A DNA stretch of 64,000 nt from G963665085 sp963665085 (GTDB taxonomy: Bacteria; Bacteroidota; Bacteroidia; Bacteroidales; JAAAOM01), in the NCBI GenBank assembly GCA_963665085.2, contig CAXXXS010000002.1:186001-250000 (forward strand), in the 5' to 3' direction. Below are positions 9,235 to 17,989 of this stretch, piece by piece; within the stretch, counting starts at the first letter, position 1; each line of letters starts with the position of its first letter. The translations under genes were made by a program, and so were the position numbers. The notes under the pieces were generated by a model. It saw nothing but the letters and a program-made list of their open reading frames with translations, had not been told where the DNA came from and did not search any database.

Positions 9235-10745
9235 TGATTTCACTCGAATCTTTTATTGTTATTAAAAAGCTTTCTGTTAACAACATCCGCATAGAGAAAA
9301 AAAATGTAAAGGCAAGTTATGTCGTTGAGAAATTCTCTGGTGAATCAGATGCTTATGATTTGACATACACCTATGAAAAAGATTATTTCGACAAAAAAAA
9401 TCATAATGATATAAACCTTGCCTCTATGATGCTTGCTCAGGTGGCATTAAACTATGGCCTCTTTTGTAAAACAATTGAGTTTGATGGTTTGTATGACCAA
9501 CCGGATAAGAAATTTATTTTTGATATGATGGAAAATACTTCTCGTGAAATATTAACCAATAAATTACTTATCAAAAATGAATTTCTTAAGTCACCCTATG
9601 ATAGCTTAAAACCAGAAAAAAGAGATAATTATACGCAGGCAAAAATTATTTTTTCAAACTCACAATTCGCAGAACAAGTAAAAACATCTGATAGTCTTAA
9701 ACCTGATTTAAATAAATATGCAATTCTTAGTAGTGGTGGTAAAGACAGCCTGCTAACTTATGGTATCATAAAAGAAATTGGTGAGCCCTACCCTGTTTTT
9801 ATCAACGAGGCAGGAAGACATTGGTATACTGCCTATAATTCCTATCATTACTATCTTAAAACTGAACCCAATACCGAAAAGCCCTGGTGTAACAGTGACA
9901 GATTATTTAACTGGATGTTAAAGCATTTACCATTTATAAAAGAAAACTATGCAAATATCAGGGCAGACATCTATCCGATAAGGTTATGGACGGTTGCTGT
10001 TTTTTTATTTGGAGTACTGCCTGTTGTTCGAAAAAAAGGGATTGGCAATATACTTATTGGTGATGAATATGATACAACGGTTAAAGGGTACCTGGAAGGA
10101 ATATCACATTATAACGGATTGTATGATCAGAGTAAATATTTCGATAATGCCTTAACAAGATATTATTTCAGAAAAAACTGGAATATCTATCAATATTCCT
10201 TGTTGCGTAGCCTGTCTGAGATGTTGATTATGAAAATTTTGATAAAACGATATCCCGAACTACAAAAACACCAGGTATCTTGTCATGCAGCCCATAAAGA
10301 AGGTGATAAAATGGTTCCTTGTGGTAATTGCGAAAAATGCCGCAGGATTATAGGAATGATAAAAGCTTTAGATGAAGATCCTCTGGCATGTGGCTATAGC
10401 ATCTCACAAATTGATAAAGGACTTATAGCCCTTGCCTCAAAATCTGTAAAACAAATTGGAAGCGATGCTGCTCATTTGTACGCTATGCTGCTCAATAAAA
10501 ATCTTTTACCAGTCAATGAATTCACAAAAAAGGCAGCAAAAGAACACCTGGAAATCATGAAACTTCGTTTCGACAAAAAAAGAAGTAACATTGAAGATCT
10601 TCCAAGACATATTCGTAAGCCCTTATTCAATATCCTAAAAAATTATTCATTGGGTGCAGTTCAAAAGATTAACAATAAATGGATTGATTTAAAAATAGAC
10701 GATAATTTTCTTAATGAAGCTAATTATAAATTCGATGAAAGATAA
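9234..10745 (+). CDS. PP-loop ATPase-like protein with C-terminal cysteine cluster (possibly MurL-like)
   Basis: The protein has 503 residues and starts at a GTG whose first base is the last base of the preceding stop; the next in-frame ATG is about 65 codons on, so GTG is preferred. The clearest motif is the PP-loop SGGKDS at residues 167-172, which binds ATP and releases pyrophosphate after adenylating a substrate. A later cysteine cluster (SCHAAHKEGD, then PCGNCEKCRRI) resembles metal-binding cysteines in several PP-loop families. Layout and length (N-terminal mixed domain, PP-loop, CxxCxxC-like cluster) recall MurL, the ATP-using epimerase of UDP-MurNAc-L-Ala-L-Glu. I recall this only at motif level and cannot confirm homology. 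It lies inside a glutamate/dipeptide-flavoured operon. Confidence 0.7.
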   Translation: MISLESFIVIKKLSVNNIRIEKKNVKASYVVEKFSGESDAYDLTYTYEKDYFDKKNHNDINLASMMLAQVALNYGLFCKTIEFDGLYDQPDKKFIFDMMENTSREILTNKLLIKNEFLKSPYDSLKPEKRDNYTQAKIIFSNSQFAEQVKTSDSLKPDLNKYAILSSGGKDSLLTYGIIKEIGEPYPVFINEAGRHWYTAYNSYHYYLKTEPNTEKPWCNSDRLFNWMLKHLPFIKENYANIRADIYPIRLWTVAVFLFGVLPVVRKKGIGNILIGDEYDTTVKGYLEGISHYNGLYDQSKYFDNALTRYYFRKNWNIYQYSLLRSLSEMLIMKILIKRYPELQKHQVSCHAAHKEGDKMVPCGNCEKCRRIIGMIKALDEDPLACGYSISQIDKGLIALASKSVKQIGSDAAHLYAMLLNKNLLPVNEFTKKAAKEHLEIMKLRFDKKRSNIEDLPRHIRKPLFNILKNYSLGAVQKINNKWIDLKIDDNFLNEANYKFDER

Positions 10746-11535
10746 AATTAAATATCCGGATTATTTATGGGCAACCCTGTCATGGCCAGAAATCCAGGAG
10801 AGACTAAAAATTGTTGATACTGCTATTCTACCATGCGGAGCTATTGAGCAACATGGCCCTCATTTGCCGTTAGATGTCGATTATTTTGACTCTGAATATC
10901 TGGCAAAAAAAGTAGCAGAAAATTGTAGTGATCCAAAGCCCTTTATTTTACCGGCTATTCCATATGGTGTTTCTTACCATCACAATGATTTTAAAGGAAC
11001 ACTTGCGGTTACAAACAATGCTTTGTCTGCCCTGATTTACGATATAGGAATGGGATTGGCTCATAACGGAATCAAAAAAATTATCATCTTAAATGGACAT
11101 GGAGACAATGCCCCTACCCTAACTTATGCAGCTCAGATGATAAATCGTGATGCTCATATTTTTGTTTGTGTAGAAACTGGCGAGACCAGCGATGTTGATT
11201 TATATAACCTGATTGAAACGCCCAATGATATACATGCCGGTGAAATTGAAACAAGCACAACTCTTGCCATCAGGCCAGAACTAGTTGAAATGGATAAGGC
11301 TGTTGACGACACACTGGATCTGGATAACGAATATCTTGACTATACTTCTGAAAGAGGCGTAAATTGGTATGTCCACACAAAAAAACTCACAAACTCTGGG
11401 GTTATGGGAAATGCCACAAAAGCAACTATCGAGAAAGGAGAAAAAATGTGGGACATAATGATAAAAAAAATGGTAGATTTTGTTGAGACAATTAAAAATA
11501 CACCTTCAGAAAAATTATTTCAAAACAGGTATTAA
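10735..11535 (+). CDS. Creatininase-family amidohydrolase
   Basis: From the ATG at 10735 the product has 266 residues. An in-frame ATG at 10714 would add seven residues, but family members begin close to the W-[AS]-x-x-S-W-P-E-I segment, so I prefer the later one. Metal-binding motifs typical of creatininase are present: LPCGAIEQHGPHLPLDVDYF (Glu, His and Asp ligands), ILNGHGDNAPTL, and HAGEIETSTTL with the late Glu ligand. Family knowledge: these two-metal enzymes hydrolyse cyclic or linear amide bonds, for example creatinine or the MftA peptide (MftE). The gene overlaps the preceding one by 11 bases, and the next gene begins at its stop, so co-translation is likely. The substrate is unknown. 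Confidence 0.88.
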   Translation: MKDKIKYPDYLWATLSWPEIQERLKIVDTAILPCGAIEQHGPHLPLDVDYFDSEYLAKKVAENCSDPKPFILPAIPYGVSYHHNDFKGTLAVTNNALSALIYDIGMGLAHNGIKKIIILNGHGDNAPTLTYAAQMINRDAHIFVCVETGETSDVDLYNLIETPNDIHAGEIETSTTLAIRPELVEMDKAVDDTLDLDNEYLDYTSERGVNWYVHTKKLTNSGVMGNATKATIEKGEKMWDIMIKKMVDFVETIKNTPSEKLFQNRY

Positions 11536-12599
11536 TGAAAATTTCAAAGATTGAATATTTCCGGCTCGACATGCCTCTTGCGATTCCTTACACCATTGCT
11601 TATGAAACAATTGATAAAACAAGCAACATAATACTTAAACTCACAACTGATAATGGAATTACCGGATGGGGATGTGCAGCACCAGATATGGAAGTTACAC
11701 GAGAAACTCCGGAAGATGTTATTCAAAATATAGAAACTAAAATTTTTGGATTATTACAAGATCAGAATCCATTTCAAATTGCAAAAATAACACATACCCT
11801 TTTTCAATTGATTCCAAAAGCATCATCAACAATAGCAATGGTAGATATGGCACTTTATGATCTATTGGCCCGTAAAGCAAAACTGCCACTTTATCAGTTG
11901 TTGGGCGGATTTCGTGATAAAATACCTACAAGTATAACTATTGGTATTTTATCTGTTAAAGAGACTTTAGAACAAGCGGGGTATTACATTAAACAAGGAT
12001 ATTCAATCTTAAAACTTAAAGGAGGAAGTAACTTAGCTGAAGATATTGAAAAAGTTCTTAAACTCAGGGAGAAATACGGTGATAGTTTTCTCTTGCGTTT
12101 TGATGCAAACCAGGGTTATACTCCTGCTGATTCAATCGAATTTATAAATAAGACAAAACCTGCTAATATTGAAATATTAGAGCAACCCACAAAGCAAAGT
12201 AACGAAGAACAGTTGGGTGAAGTAACTCAGCAAGTTGATATACCTGTAATGGCTGACGAAAGTATCAAAACACTTAAAGATGCATTCAGGCTGGCAAGCA
12301 ACGAACTAATCGATATGATTAATATTAAAATTATGAAAGTGGGTGGAATCCTTGAATCTCAATATATTAATTCCGTAGCAAAAGCTGCCGGAATGGAAGT
12401 AATGGTAGGTTGTATTGATGAATGTGCTTTAGGAATTTCTGCCGGACTTCATTTTGCTTTAAGCAAACCCAATATTGAATACGCAGACCTGGACGGACAC
12501 CTGGATCTTCTTGCCGATCCCTTTTCCAATTTATTTCAGCTTAAAAATGGTATACTTACTCCAACACAGGACTATGGATTAGGAAAAATAAAGTTATAA
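11535..12599 (+). CDS. Dipeptide epimerase-like enolase-superfamily enzyme
   Basis: The protein has 354 residues with an N-terminal capping domain and a C-terminal barrel. The general acid/base Kx-K pair is Lys160 and Lys162 in ILKLKGG. Magnesium ligands follow at Asp190 (RFDANQGY), Glu216 (EILEQP) and Asp241 (VMADES), and the opposing Lys is Lys265 (NIKIMKVGG). The late YADLDGHLDL segment matches L-Ala-D/L-Glu epimerases, where the DxD contacts the substrate amino group. Family knowledge: these enzymes epimerise the alpha carbon of dipeptides, and the related DgcA racemises N-acetyl-glutamate. It is the last gene of the operon and starts at the stop of the creatininase gene. Confidence 0.9.
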   Translation: MKISKIEYFRLDMPLAIPYTIAYETIDKTSNIILKLTTDNGITGWGCAAPDMEVTRETPEDVIQNIETKIFGLLQDQNPFQIAKITHTLFQLIPKASSTIAMVDMALYDLLARKAKLPLYQLLGGFRDKIPTSITIGILSVKETLEQAGYYIKQGYSILKLKGGSNLAEDIEKVLKLREKYGDSFLLRFDANQGYTPADSIEFINKTKPANIEILEQPTKQSNEEQLGEVTQQVDIPVMADESIKTLKDAFRLASNELIDMINIKIMKVGGILESQYINSVAKAAGMEVMVGCIDECALGISAGLHFALSKPNIEYADLDGHLDLLADPFSNLFQLKNGILTPTQDYGLGKIKL

Positions 12600-12951
12600 C
12601 TCACATTTATTCTGAGCTGGAAAATCCCTTTGTTCAGCAAAATTATTGCCCCCCTATTGGGTAATCCTTCTTCAAGTCCTCCTCTAAGGAGGATTTAGGA
12701 GGTCATCTTTGTTTATGTTCATTAAAATCAACATCAAAAAAATATCTATCTCAACTCACCCCCCTATAATTTTGAATAATCATATTTCAACACCAGAACT
12801 CTTGTTGTAATAGTATATCAATCAATCTAATTAAATTTTCTTTATTGAAATACTCTTTCAATATAGCATTGCATCAAAAAAATCCATAAATTAGATAGAA
12901 TAGCTAAGATTCTATAAATAGTTTACAGCTAACAATTTAAAATAAATAATT
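12600..12951. other. Intergenic region before glgP with a dispersed repeat
   Basis: The 352 bases hold no ORF. A short dispersed repeat occupies 12674-12708 and recurs almost identically at 17622-17656. The rest is AT-rich and presumably carries the glycogen phosphorylase promoter and the terminator of the preceding operon, neither of which I can place. Confidence 0.5.
12674..12708. repeat. Dispersed CCTCC/GGAGG hairpin repeat, copy 1
   Basis: The motif is AAGTCCTCC, a short loop, then GGAGGATTTAGGAGGTCATCT. The TCCTCC and GGAGGA arms form a hairpin followed by a second GGAGG. The same string with a slightly different loop is at 17622-17656; C/G-richer relatives lie at 17537-17570 and 22535-22586. 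Always intergenic here. Confidence 0.7.
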
Positions 12952-15462
12952 ATGGCAAAGGATGGCAACTCAGAAGTAAAAACAACAAACACTGAAAGAA
13001 AAACAGTTTGTGATGTTCGTACCGGAATGGATGTTGAAACCCTTAAACAAGCAATAACAGAACATTTATTCTATCAACAGGGGCGAAATATCGTAAACAC
13101 TTCGTTAAACGATCTATACTTAGCAGTTGCACAGGCCGTTCGCGACAGGCTTATTCAAAAAGAACATAAAATGATGAATGCTGTTTTTTTTGATAGAAAA
13201 ATCCGTCTCGTAAGTTACTTGTCTGCTGAATTCCTTATGGGGCCACAGTTAGGTGTTAACCTTATCGATCTGGATTTATACGAGCCCATGAAACAGGCCA
13301 TTGAAGAACTTGGTTTTGATATGGATGATATAATTGCCCAGGAACAAGAACCCGGTTTGGGCAACGGAGGATTAGGACGGTTGGCCGCTTGTTATATTGA
13401 CTCCCAGGCATCCGAACGTATTCCGGCTGTAGGTTATGGCATTCGTTATGAGTTTGGTATTTTTAAACAGGAAATTCGTGATGGATGGCAAAAAGAAAAA
13501 ACCGATGCCTGGTTAATTAAAGGCAATCCGTGGGAAGTAGCGCGACCCGAGTTAGCAGTCAACGTTAAGTTTGGCGGACATACAGAAACCTATATGGACG
13601 CCAACGGTCAAATCTGCCATAAATGGATTCCCACCTACATGGTGAAAGGTATCCCTTACGATACCCCAATCATGGGTTACAAAGTTAAAAACTGTAACTT
13701 CTTGCGTCTATGGAAATCAGATGCTTCTGATTCTTTTGATCTTTCTTCGTTTAATGTGGGAGATTATTACAATGCCGTAGATGCCCAGGTAAAATCAGAG
13801 AATATCTGCAAAGTACTCTATCCCAATGATGAAAATCTCGGCGGTAAAAAACTACGCCTCAAACAACAATATTTCTTTGTATCCTGCTCTTTACAGGATA
13901 TGATGAACATACATCTTTCAAATGATGGTAAGCCAGAAGAATTTCATACCCGTTGGGCTATTCAGTTGAATGACACCCACCCATCTGTCGCTGTTGCTGA
14001 GCTTATGCGTATACTAATTGACCACCACAAAGTTGATTGGAATACAGCCTGGGAAACCACACGCAAAACATTTTATTACACCAATCACACATTATTACCA
14101 GAGGCGCTTGAGAAATGGCCGGTAGGATTATTCAACTACCTGATGCCCCGTGTGCTGGAAATCATTTACGAGATCAACCATCGTTTTATGGAAGATGTCC
14201 GAAATCGCTTTCCGGGCGACGAAGGTAAATTATCGCGAATGTCAATCATCGACGAAGGTGGTGAGCGGTATATCAGGATGGCAAACCTGGCCTGTGTTGG
14301 TAGTAGTACCATAAATGGCGTGGCAGCCCTGCATACCGAACTTTTAAAACAACTGGTTTTACAAGACTGGGTTGAAATGTATCCAGAACGTTTCCAAAAT
14401 GTAACAAACGGCGTATCGCCAAGAAGATTTATGTTATTGAGCAATCCAGGCTTAAGCGGTTTAATTACTGAAACCATCGGTGATAAATGGCCTGCAAATC
14501 TCGACGAATTAAAAAAACTCGAAAAACTGGCCAACGATGCTGCTTTTAATGAAAAATTCAGAAAGGTTAAACTTGAAAATAAAAAACACCTGTCAAAACT
14601 CATCCTGGATAAAACAGGTATTGTTATAAATCCTGAATCGATGTTTGACATACAGGTTAAACGTATCCACGAGTACAAAAGACAACATTTAAACGTGTTG
14701 AATATTATTACTCAATACTTGCGCATTAAGAATAATCCCAATATTGAAATGGAGCCCCGAACGTATATATTCGGAGGCAAGGCAGCACCCGGTTATTATA
14801 CCGCCAAACTCATGATAAAACTAATCTCCTCTATTGGAGACGTAATAAATAACGATCCAGACGTGAGAGATCGTATCAAAGTAGTTTTCTTCCCTAACTT
14901 TAATGTAACCAATGCGCAGCATATCTATCCGGCAGCAGACCTTTCTGAACAAATATCTACGGCAGGAAAAGAAGCCAGTGGTACCGGTAACATGAAATTC
15001 TCGATGAATGGTGCGCTTACTATTGGTACTTTAGATGGTGCTAATGTTGAAATCCGTGAGGAGGTTGGAGAAGAAAACTTTTTCCTTTTTGGACTTACTG
15101 CCGAACAGGTAGAAGAGACCAAACGTAATGGTTATAATCCAAATTTCATTTATCATAACAATGGCGAATTAAACCAGGTGATAAACCTGATTAACTCAGG
15201 CTTTTTCTCAAAAGGGGATTGTAATTTGTTTAAACCCATTACAGATAACCTGGTATGGCACGATCCATTTTTACTCTTTGCTGATTATCCATTGTATGTT
15301 AGCTGCCAGGATTTAGTTTCACAAACATGGAAAGATACCACAACATGGAACCGCATGGCGATATTAAACGTTGCACGAATGGGTAAATTCTCATCCGACA
15401 GATCGATTCGTGATTATTGTGAAAACATATGGCATGTAAAACCTTTTACTGTAAAAGGCTAA
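12952..15462 (+). CDS. glgP: Glycogen/starch alpha-glucan phosphorylase
   Basis: The 836-residue length is normal for GT35 phosphorylases. Diagnostic segments in order are LSAEFLMGPQLGVNL, EPGLGNGGLGRLAACYIDS, AIQLNDTHPSVAVAELMRIL, NVTNGVSPRRF, VKRIHEYKRQHLNVLN, and the PLP site EASGTGNMKFSMNGA, in which Lys682 carries the cofactor. It releases glucose-1-phosphate from stored glucan in the cytoplasm. It stands alone, with long gaps on both sides, and no other glycogen gene is in the window. The regulatory N-terminal phosphorylation region of eukaryotic enzymes is not recognisable. Confidence 0.97.
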   Translation: MAKDGNSEVKTTNTERKTVCDVRTGMDVETLKQAITEHLFYQQGRNIVNTSLNDLYLAVAQAVRDRLIQKEHKMMNAVFFDRKIRLVSYLSAEFLMGPQLGVNLIDLDLYEPMKQAIEELGFDMDDIIAQEQEPGLGNGGLGRLAACYIDSQASERIPAVGYGIRYEFGIFKQEIRDGWQKEKTDAWLIKGNPWEVARPELAVNVKFGGHTETYMDANGQICHKWIPTYMVKGIPYDTPIMGYKVKNCNFLRLWKSDASDSFDLSSFNVGDYYNAVDAQVKSENICKVLYPNDENLGGKKLRLKQQYFFVSCSLQDMMNIHLSNDGKPEEFHTRWAIQLNDTHPSVAVAELMRILIDHHKVDWNTAWETTRKTFYYTNHTLLPEALEKWPVGLFNYLMPRVLEIIYEINHRFMEDVRNRFPGDEGKLSRMSIIDEGGERYIRMANLACVGSSTINGVAALHTELLKQLVLQDWVEMYPERFQNVTNGVSPRRFMLLSNPGLSGLITETIGDKWPANLDELKKLEKLANDAAFNEKFRKVKLENKKHLSKLILDKTGIVINPESMFDIQVKRIHEYKRQHLNVLNIITQYLRIKNNPNIEMEPRTYIFGGKAAPGYYTAKLMIKLISSIGDVINNDPDVRDRIKVVFFPNFNVTNAQHIYPAADLSEQISTAGKEASGTGNMKFSMNGALTIGTLDGANVEIREEVGEENFFLFGLTAEQVEETKRNGYNPNFIYHNNGELNQVINLINSGFFSKGDCNLFKPITDNLVWHDPFLLFADYPLYVSCQDLVSQTWKDTTTWNRMAILNVARMGKFSSDRSIRDYCENIWHVKPFTVKG

Positions 15463-15702
15463 ACAGGCCTTTGTAATTATCGGTGAATAGTTTGTCTATA
15501 AATATGTAATTGCAACATTCTAATGCATTTTGTTGCATTGTTCCCACTTTTGAGTTAATATTTTACTATAAACTTAAAATAAAACAGGTTTTAGTGAATT
15601 ACTTTCTCCATTAACAAATGATGAAAGTATTGGATTGCTAGAAATAATTTCTGATTATGCTTATGTATTGGATATTTTTAAGACTTGACAACAACGAAAA
15701 AG

Positions 15703-15733
15703 TTGTATCCAATTCATTTTTGGTGTAATTTTA
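15703..15733 (+). promoter_or_regulatory. Candidate promoter of the ParDE module
   Basis: A TTG at 15703-15705 and a TAATTTTA box at 15726-15733 are 20 bases apart, close to the Bacteroidota TTTG/TAnnTTTG arrangement. The box ends 18 bases before the antitoxin ATG. The rest of 15463-15702 has no ORF; it carries a 17-base string at 15484-15500 that recurs at 39758-39774. Confidence 0.35.
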
Positions 15734-15751
15734 CATCGAAAATGTATATTT

Positions 15752-15997
15752 ATGGCAAGACAAAGCATATCGTTCACAGAACCTAATGATGAATGGTTAA
15801 AATCACAAGTGGATAATAAGGAATATTCTAGTAAAAGTGAAGTTGTTAATGATTTGATAAGACAAGCTAGAAAACAACAGGTAGAAATTGATTGGATTAG
15901 AGCTAAATTAAATAAGGCTGAATCTAGTGGATTTACTAATGAAACCAAAGAACAAATCTTAAAACAATCAAAGTCTTTACTTAATGGCCAATTATAG
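15752..15997 (+). CDS. parD: Type II antitoxin, ParD/CopG family
   Basis: The 81-residue protein starts MARQSISFTEPNDEWLKSQV, then YSSKSEVVNDLIRQARKQQ: the ribbon-helix-helix DNA-binding fold of ParD antitoxins. The C-terminal half is polar and probably wraps the toxin. It overlaps the downstream ParE-like toxin gene by 14 bases, the usual translational coupling of such pairs. By family knowledge it represses its own promoter. Confidence 0.9.
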   Translation: MARQSISFTEPNDEWLKSQVDNKEYSSKSEVVNDLIRQARKQQVEIDWIRAKLNKAESSGFTNETKEQILKQSKSLLNGQL

Positions 15998-16271
15998 ATT
16001 AAGTAATGCTGCGAAGGATGATTTGATTCGTATTCATCATTATGGAATTAAAAAGTTTGGGATAACACAAGCTGAAAAATACTTTGAAACATTTTTTAAT
16101 TATTTTGACATTATAGCTCAACAACCATTTTCATTTGAGACCGTTGATTATATAAAAAGTGGATATCGACGTTGTGTTTGTGGGGTTGATAGTATTTATT
16201 ACAGGATTATAGATGAAACAGTTGAAATAATGGCAATTATTGGAAGACAAGATGTAAACAATATCCTCTAG
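15984..16271 (+). CDS. parE: Type II toxin, ParE/RelE superfamily
   Basis: The 95-residue protein begins MANYRLSNAAKDDLIRIHHY, with KFGITQAEKYFETFFNYFDII and the late segment YRRCVCGVDSIYYRIIDE followed by IMAIIGRQD, all typical of ParE. Family knowledge: ParE poisons DNA gyrase, while RelE relatives cut mRNA on the ribosome. The wording of the C-terminus favours ParE. Full length and paired with an intact antitoxin, so the module may be active. Confidence 0.9.
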   Translation: MANYRLSNAAKDDLIRIHHYGIKKFGITQAEKYFETFFNYFDIIAQQPFSFETVDYIKSGYRRCVCGVDSIYYRIIDETVEIMAIIGRQDVNNIL

Positions 16272-16459
16272 CTATTCTTACAAAACAGATTCAGTCTTTA
16301 AATGACAAAAAAAATCACTAGCGAAATTCTCTCAAAATGGTTTGAGCCTCTTCGCTCGAACAATCCCTATTTTAATTGTGTTTGTTGTCTCTATTATTTG
16401 TAAATTTCCATCTAAATTAAACACGGGGTAAGGGCAGTGCAAACATCAGAAAATATAAA

Positions 16460-17515
16460 ATGAAAGCATTACTGTTAATCGATATACAGAATGGATTGAC
16501 CAAAAAGAAACGTTTATTTCATGAGAATCTTTTTTTCAATACAATCAACACTGCCATTAAAACTTTTCGTGATTCTGATTCAAAAATAATTTTCGTTCAG
16601 CATAACAATAAACCGCTACAAAACGGCACTCCAGATTGGGATATAGACAGCCGAATTGATAAACACGATAATGACTACGCGATTCAAAAAAGGCATGGCA
16701 ACGCATTTCAAAACTCAAATTTAGAAGACACGCTTTTAGAATTGGGTATAGATTCCATTACAGTTTGTGGTTTAGTAAGTCATGGTTGTGTAAAAGAAAC
16801 TTGTTTGGGTGGATTAGAAGCCGGATTTAATACATCATTATTAAAAAATGGACATACAAACTGGAACCGAAATGCCGAGATTCTGGTATCAGAAACAGAA
16901 AAAGACCTGGAAAATATAGGTGTTACAATTTATGATTTGAACCCCACTTCAGAAAAATCACTCCATGATATGCCTGTAAATGAATTGGGCCATTTATTTC
17001 CTATTTTAATACAGGATTATTCTGAAAAGTGGATTGATCTGTACCAAACAGAAAAAAAGCTGATAACGGAATCCTTTTTGCCGTCAGATATTGTTTCAAT
17101 TGACCATATTGGTAGCACGTCAATACCCGGAATAAAAGCCAAGCCAACCATTGACATTTTATTACAAATTAACAAAGAGGTTGACCTCACCAGTATTAAA
17201 AATACGTTTAAATCACTGGGATATTCAATCAATGAGCATTCTGAGAATCCCCCACCCCATTTTCTTTTTGTTAAAGGTTATTCAACAGATGGATTTAAAG
17301 GACAAGCTTATCATGTACATATCAGGTATGAGGGAGATTGGGATGAGATACGATTCAGGAATTACCTGGTAAAACATAGAGAGGTTGCTAAAGAATATGA
17401 AGCGCTTAAACTTAAACTTGCTGAAAAATTCAGAAACGACAGAGAAGCATACACAAATTCCAAAACAGATTGGATTGAAAAAATAAATGCTATTACACGA
17501 AAACAAGCTTTATAG
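16460..17515 (+). CDS. Cysteine hydrolase (isochorismatase-like) fused to GrpB/UPF0157 domain
   Basis: The 351-residue protein has two domains. Residues 1 to about 160 are an isochorismatase-like cysteine hydrolase with the triad Asp8 (LLIDIQNG), Lys77 (AIQKRHGNAF) and Cys110 (VSHGCVKET). Residues about 175-345 are a GrpB/UPF0157 nucleotidyltransferase-fold domain with DHIGSTSIPGIKAKPTIDIL and HVHIRYEGDWDEIRFRNYL. Each domain is normally a separate protein. The linker has no stop or frameshift, and the fusion sits in one clean reading frame. A joint role, perhaps amide hydrolysis plus coenzyme- or nucleotide-linked chemistry, is only inferred. Confidence 0.88.
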   Translation: MKALLLIDIQNGLTKKKRLFHENLFFNTINTAIKTFRDSDSKIIFVQHNNKPLQNGTPDWDIDSRIDKHDNDYAIQKRHGNAFQNSNLEDTLLELGIDSITVCGLVSHGCVKETCLGGLEAGFNTSLLKNGHTNWNRNAEILVSETEKDLENIGVTIYDLNPTSEKSLHDMPVNELGHLFPILIQDYSEKWIDLYQTEKKLITESFLPSDIVSIDHIGSTSIPGIKAKPTIDILLQINKEVDLTSIKNTFKSLGYSINEHSENPPPHFLFVKGYSTDGFKGQAYHVHIRYEGDWDEIRFRNYLVKHREVAKEYEALKLKLAEKFRNDREAYTNSKTDWIEKINAITRKQAL

Positions 17516-17536
17516 CAAAAATTCTGTTATAATAAA

Positions 17537-17656
17537 AAGCCCCCCTAAATCCCCCTAAGAGGGTGACTTGTGCTACCTTAGACATAGAAATACAATATAT
17601 ATTATTCTGAAGAAACTCTTGAAGTCCTCCTATGAGGAGGATTTAGGAGGTCATCT
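17537..17656. repeat. Two dispersed intergenic hairpin repeats
   Basis: The gap 17516-17989 carries two relatives of the same repeat. One is C-rich at 17537-17570 (CCCCCCTAAATCCCCCTAAG). The other, at 17622-17656, matches the copy at 12674-12708 apart from the loop. They lie in opposite orientation, so the pair can itself fold. A 69-codon minus-strand frame over 17602-17811 starts inside the repeat region and looks accidental. Confidence 0.65.
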
Positions 17657-17989
17657 ATGTAAGTTCTTCTATTTTCATATCTTATTTTAATTAAAACAAA
17701 TAGCCTATGAGATTTTTTATCAATCGAAACTTTGTTGTTATAAATAACAAAGCATACTTTTTCAATAGAAAATCTACCAAGGTCAACCATTGGCAAGGCA
17801 TGCCCTGTCATGAAGATGGCTCAAAGAAGATACAAATTCAACCAGATAGTAGCCACAATCAAATCTAGACTCAACAAATTGATTTTAATTTAAAACATAA
17901 AAACAGTATCTATACAACAGGAATTGCAGGATATATATAATTTTGCAGTTATAAAAAGTAAGAATAAAAGTTCCCTAATATTCAATGTA

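Noticed and set aside
9234..10745. LarE assignment for the PP-loop protein, given LarB/LarC in the same window
   Set aside because: It is far longer than LarE, lies in a different operon 40 kb away, and has a different cysteine arrangement.
14166..15122. Long antisense frames within glgP
   Set aside because: Shadow frames of a strongly conserved gene, with no independent domain.
17602..17811. 69-codon minus-strand frame
   Set aside because: It starts in a dispersed hairpin repeat, has no family features and no plausible start signal.
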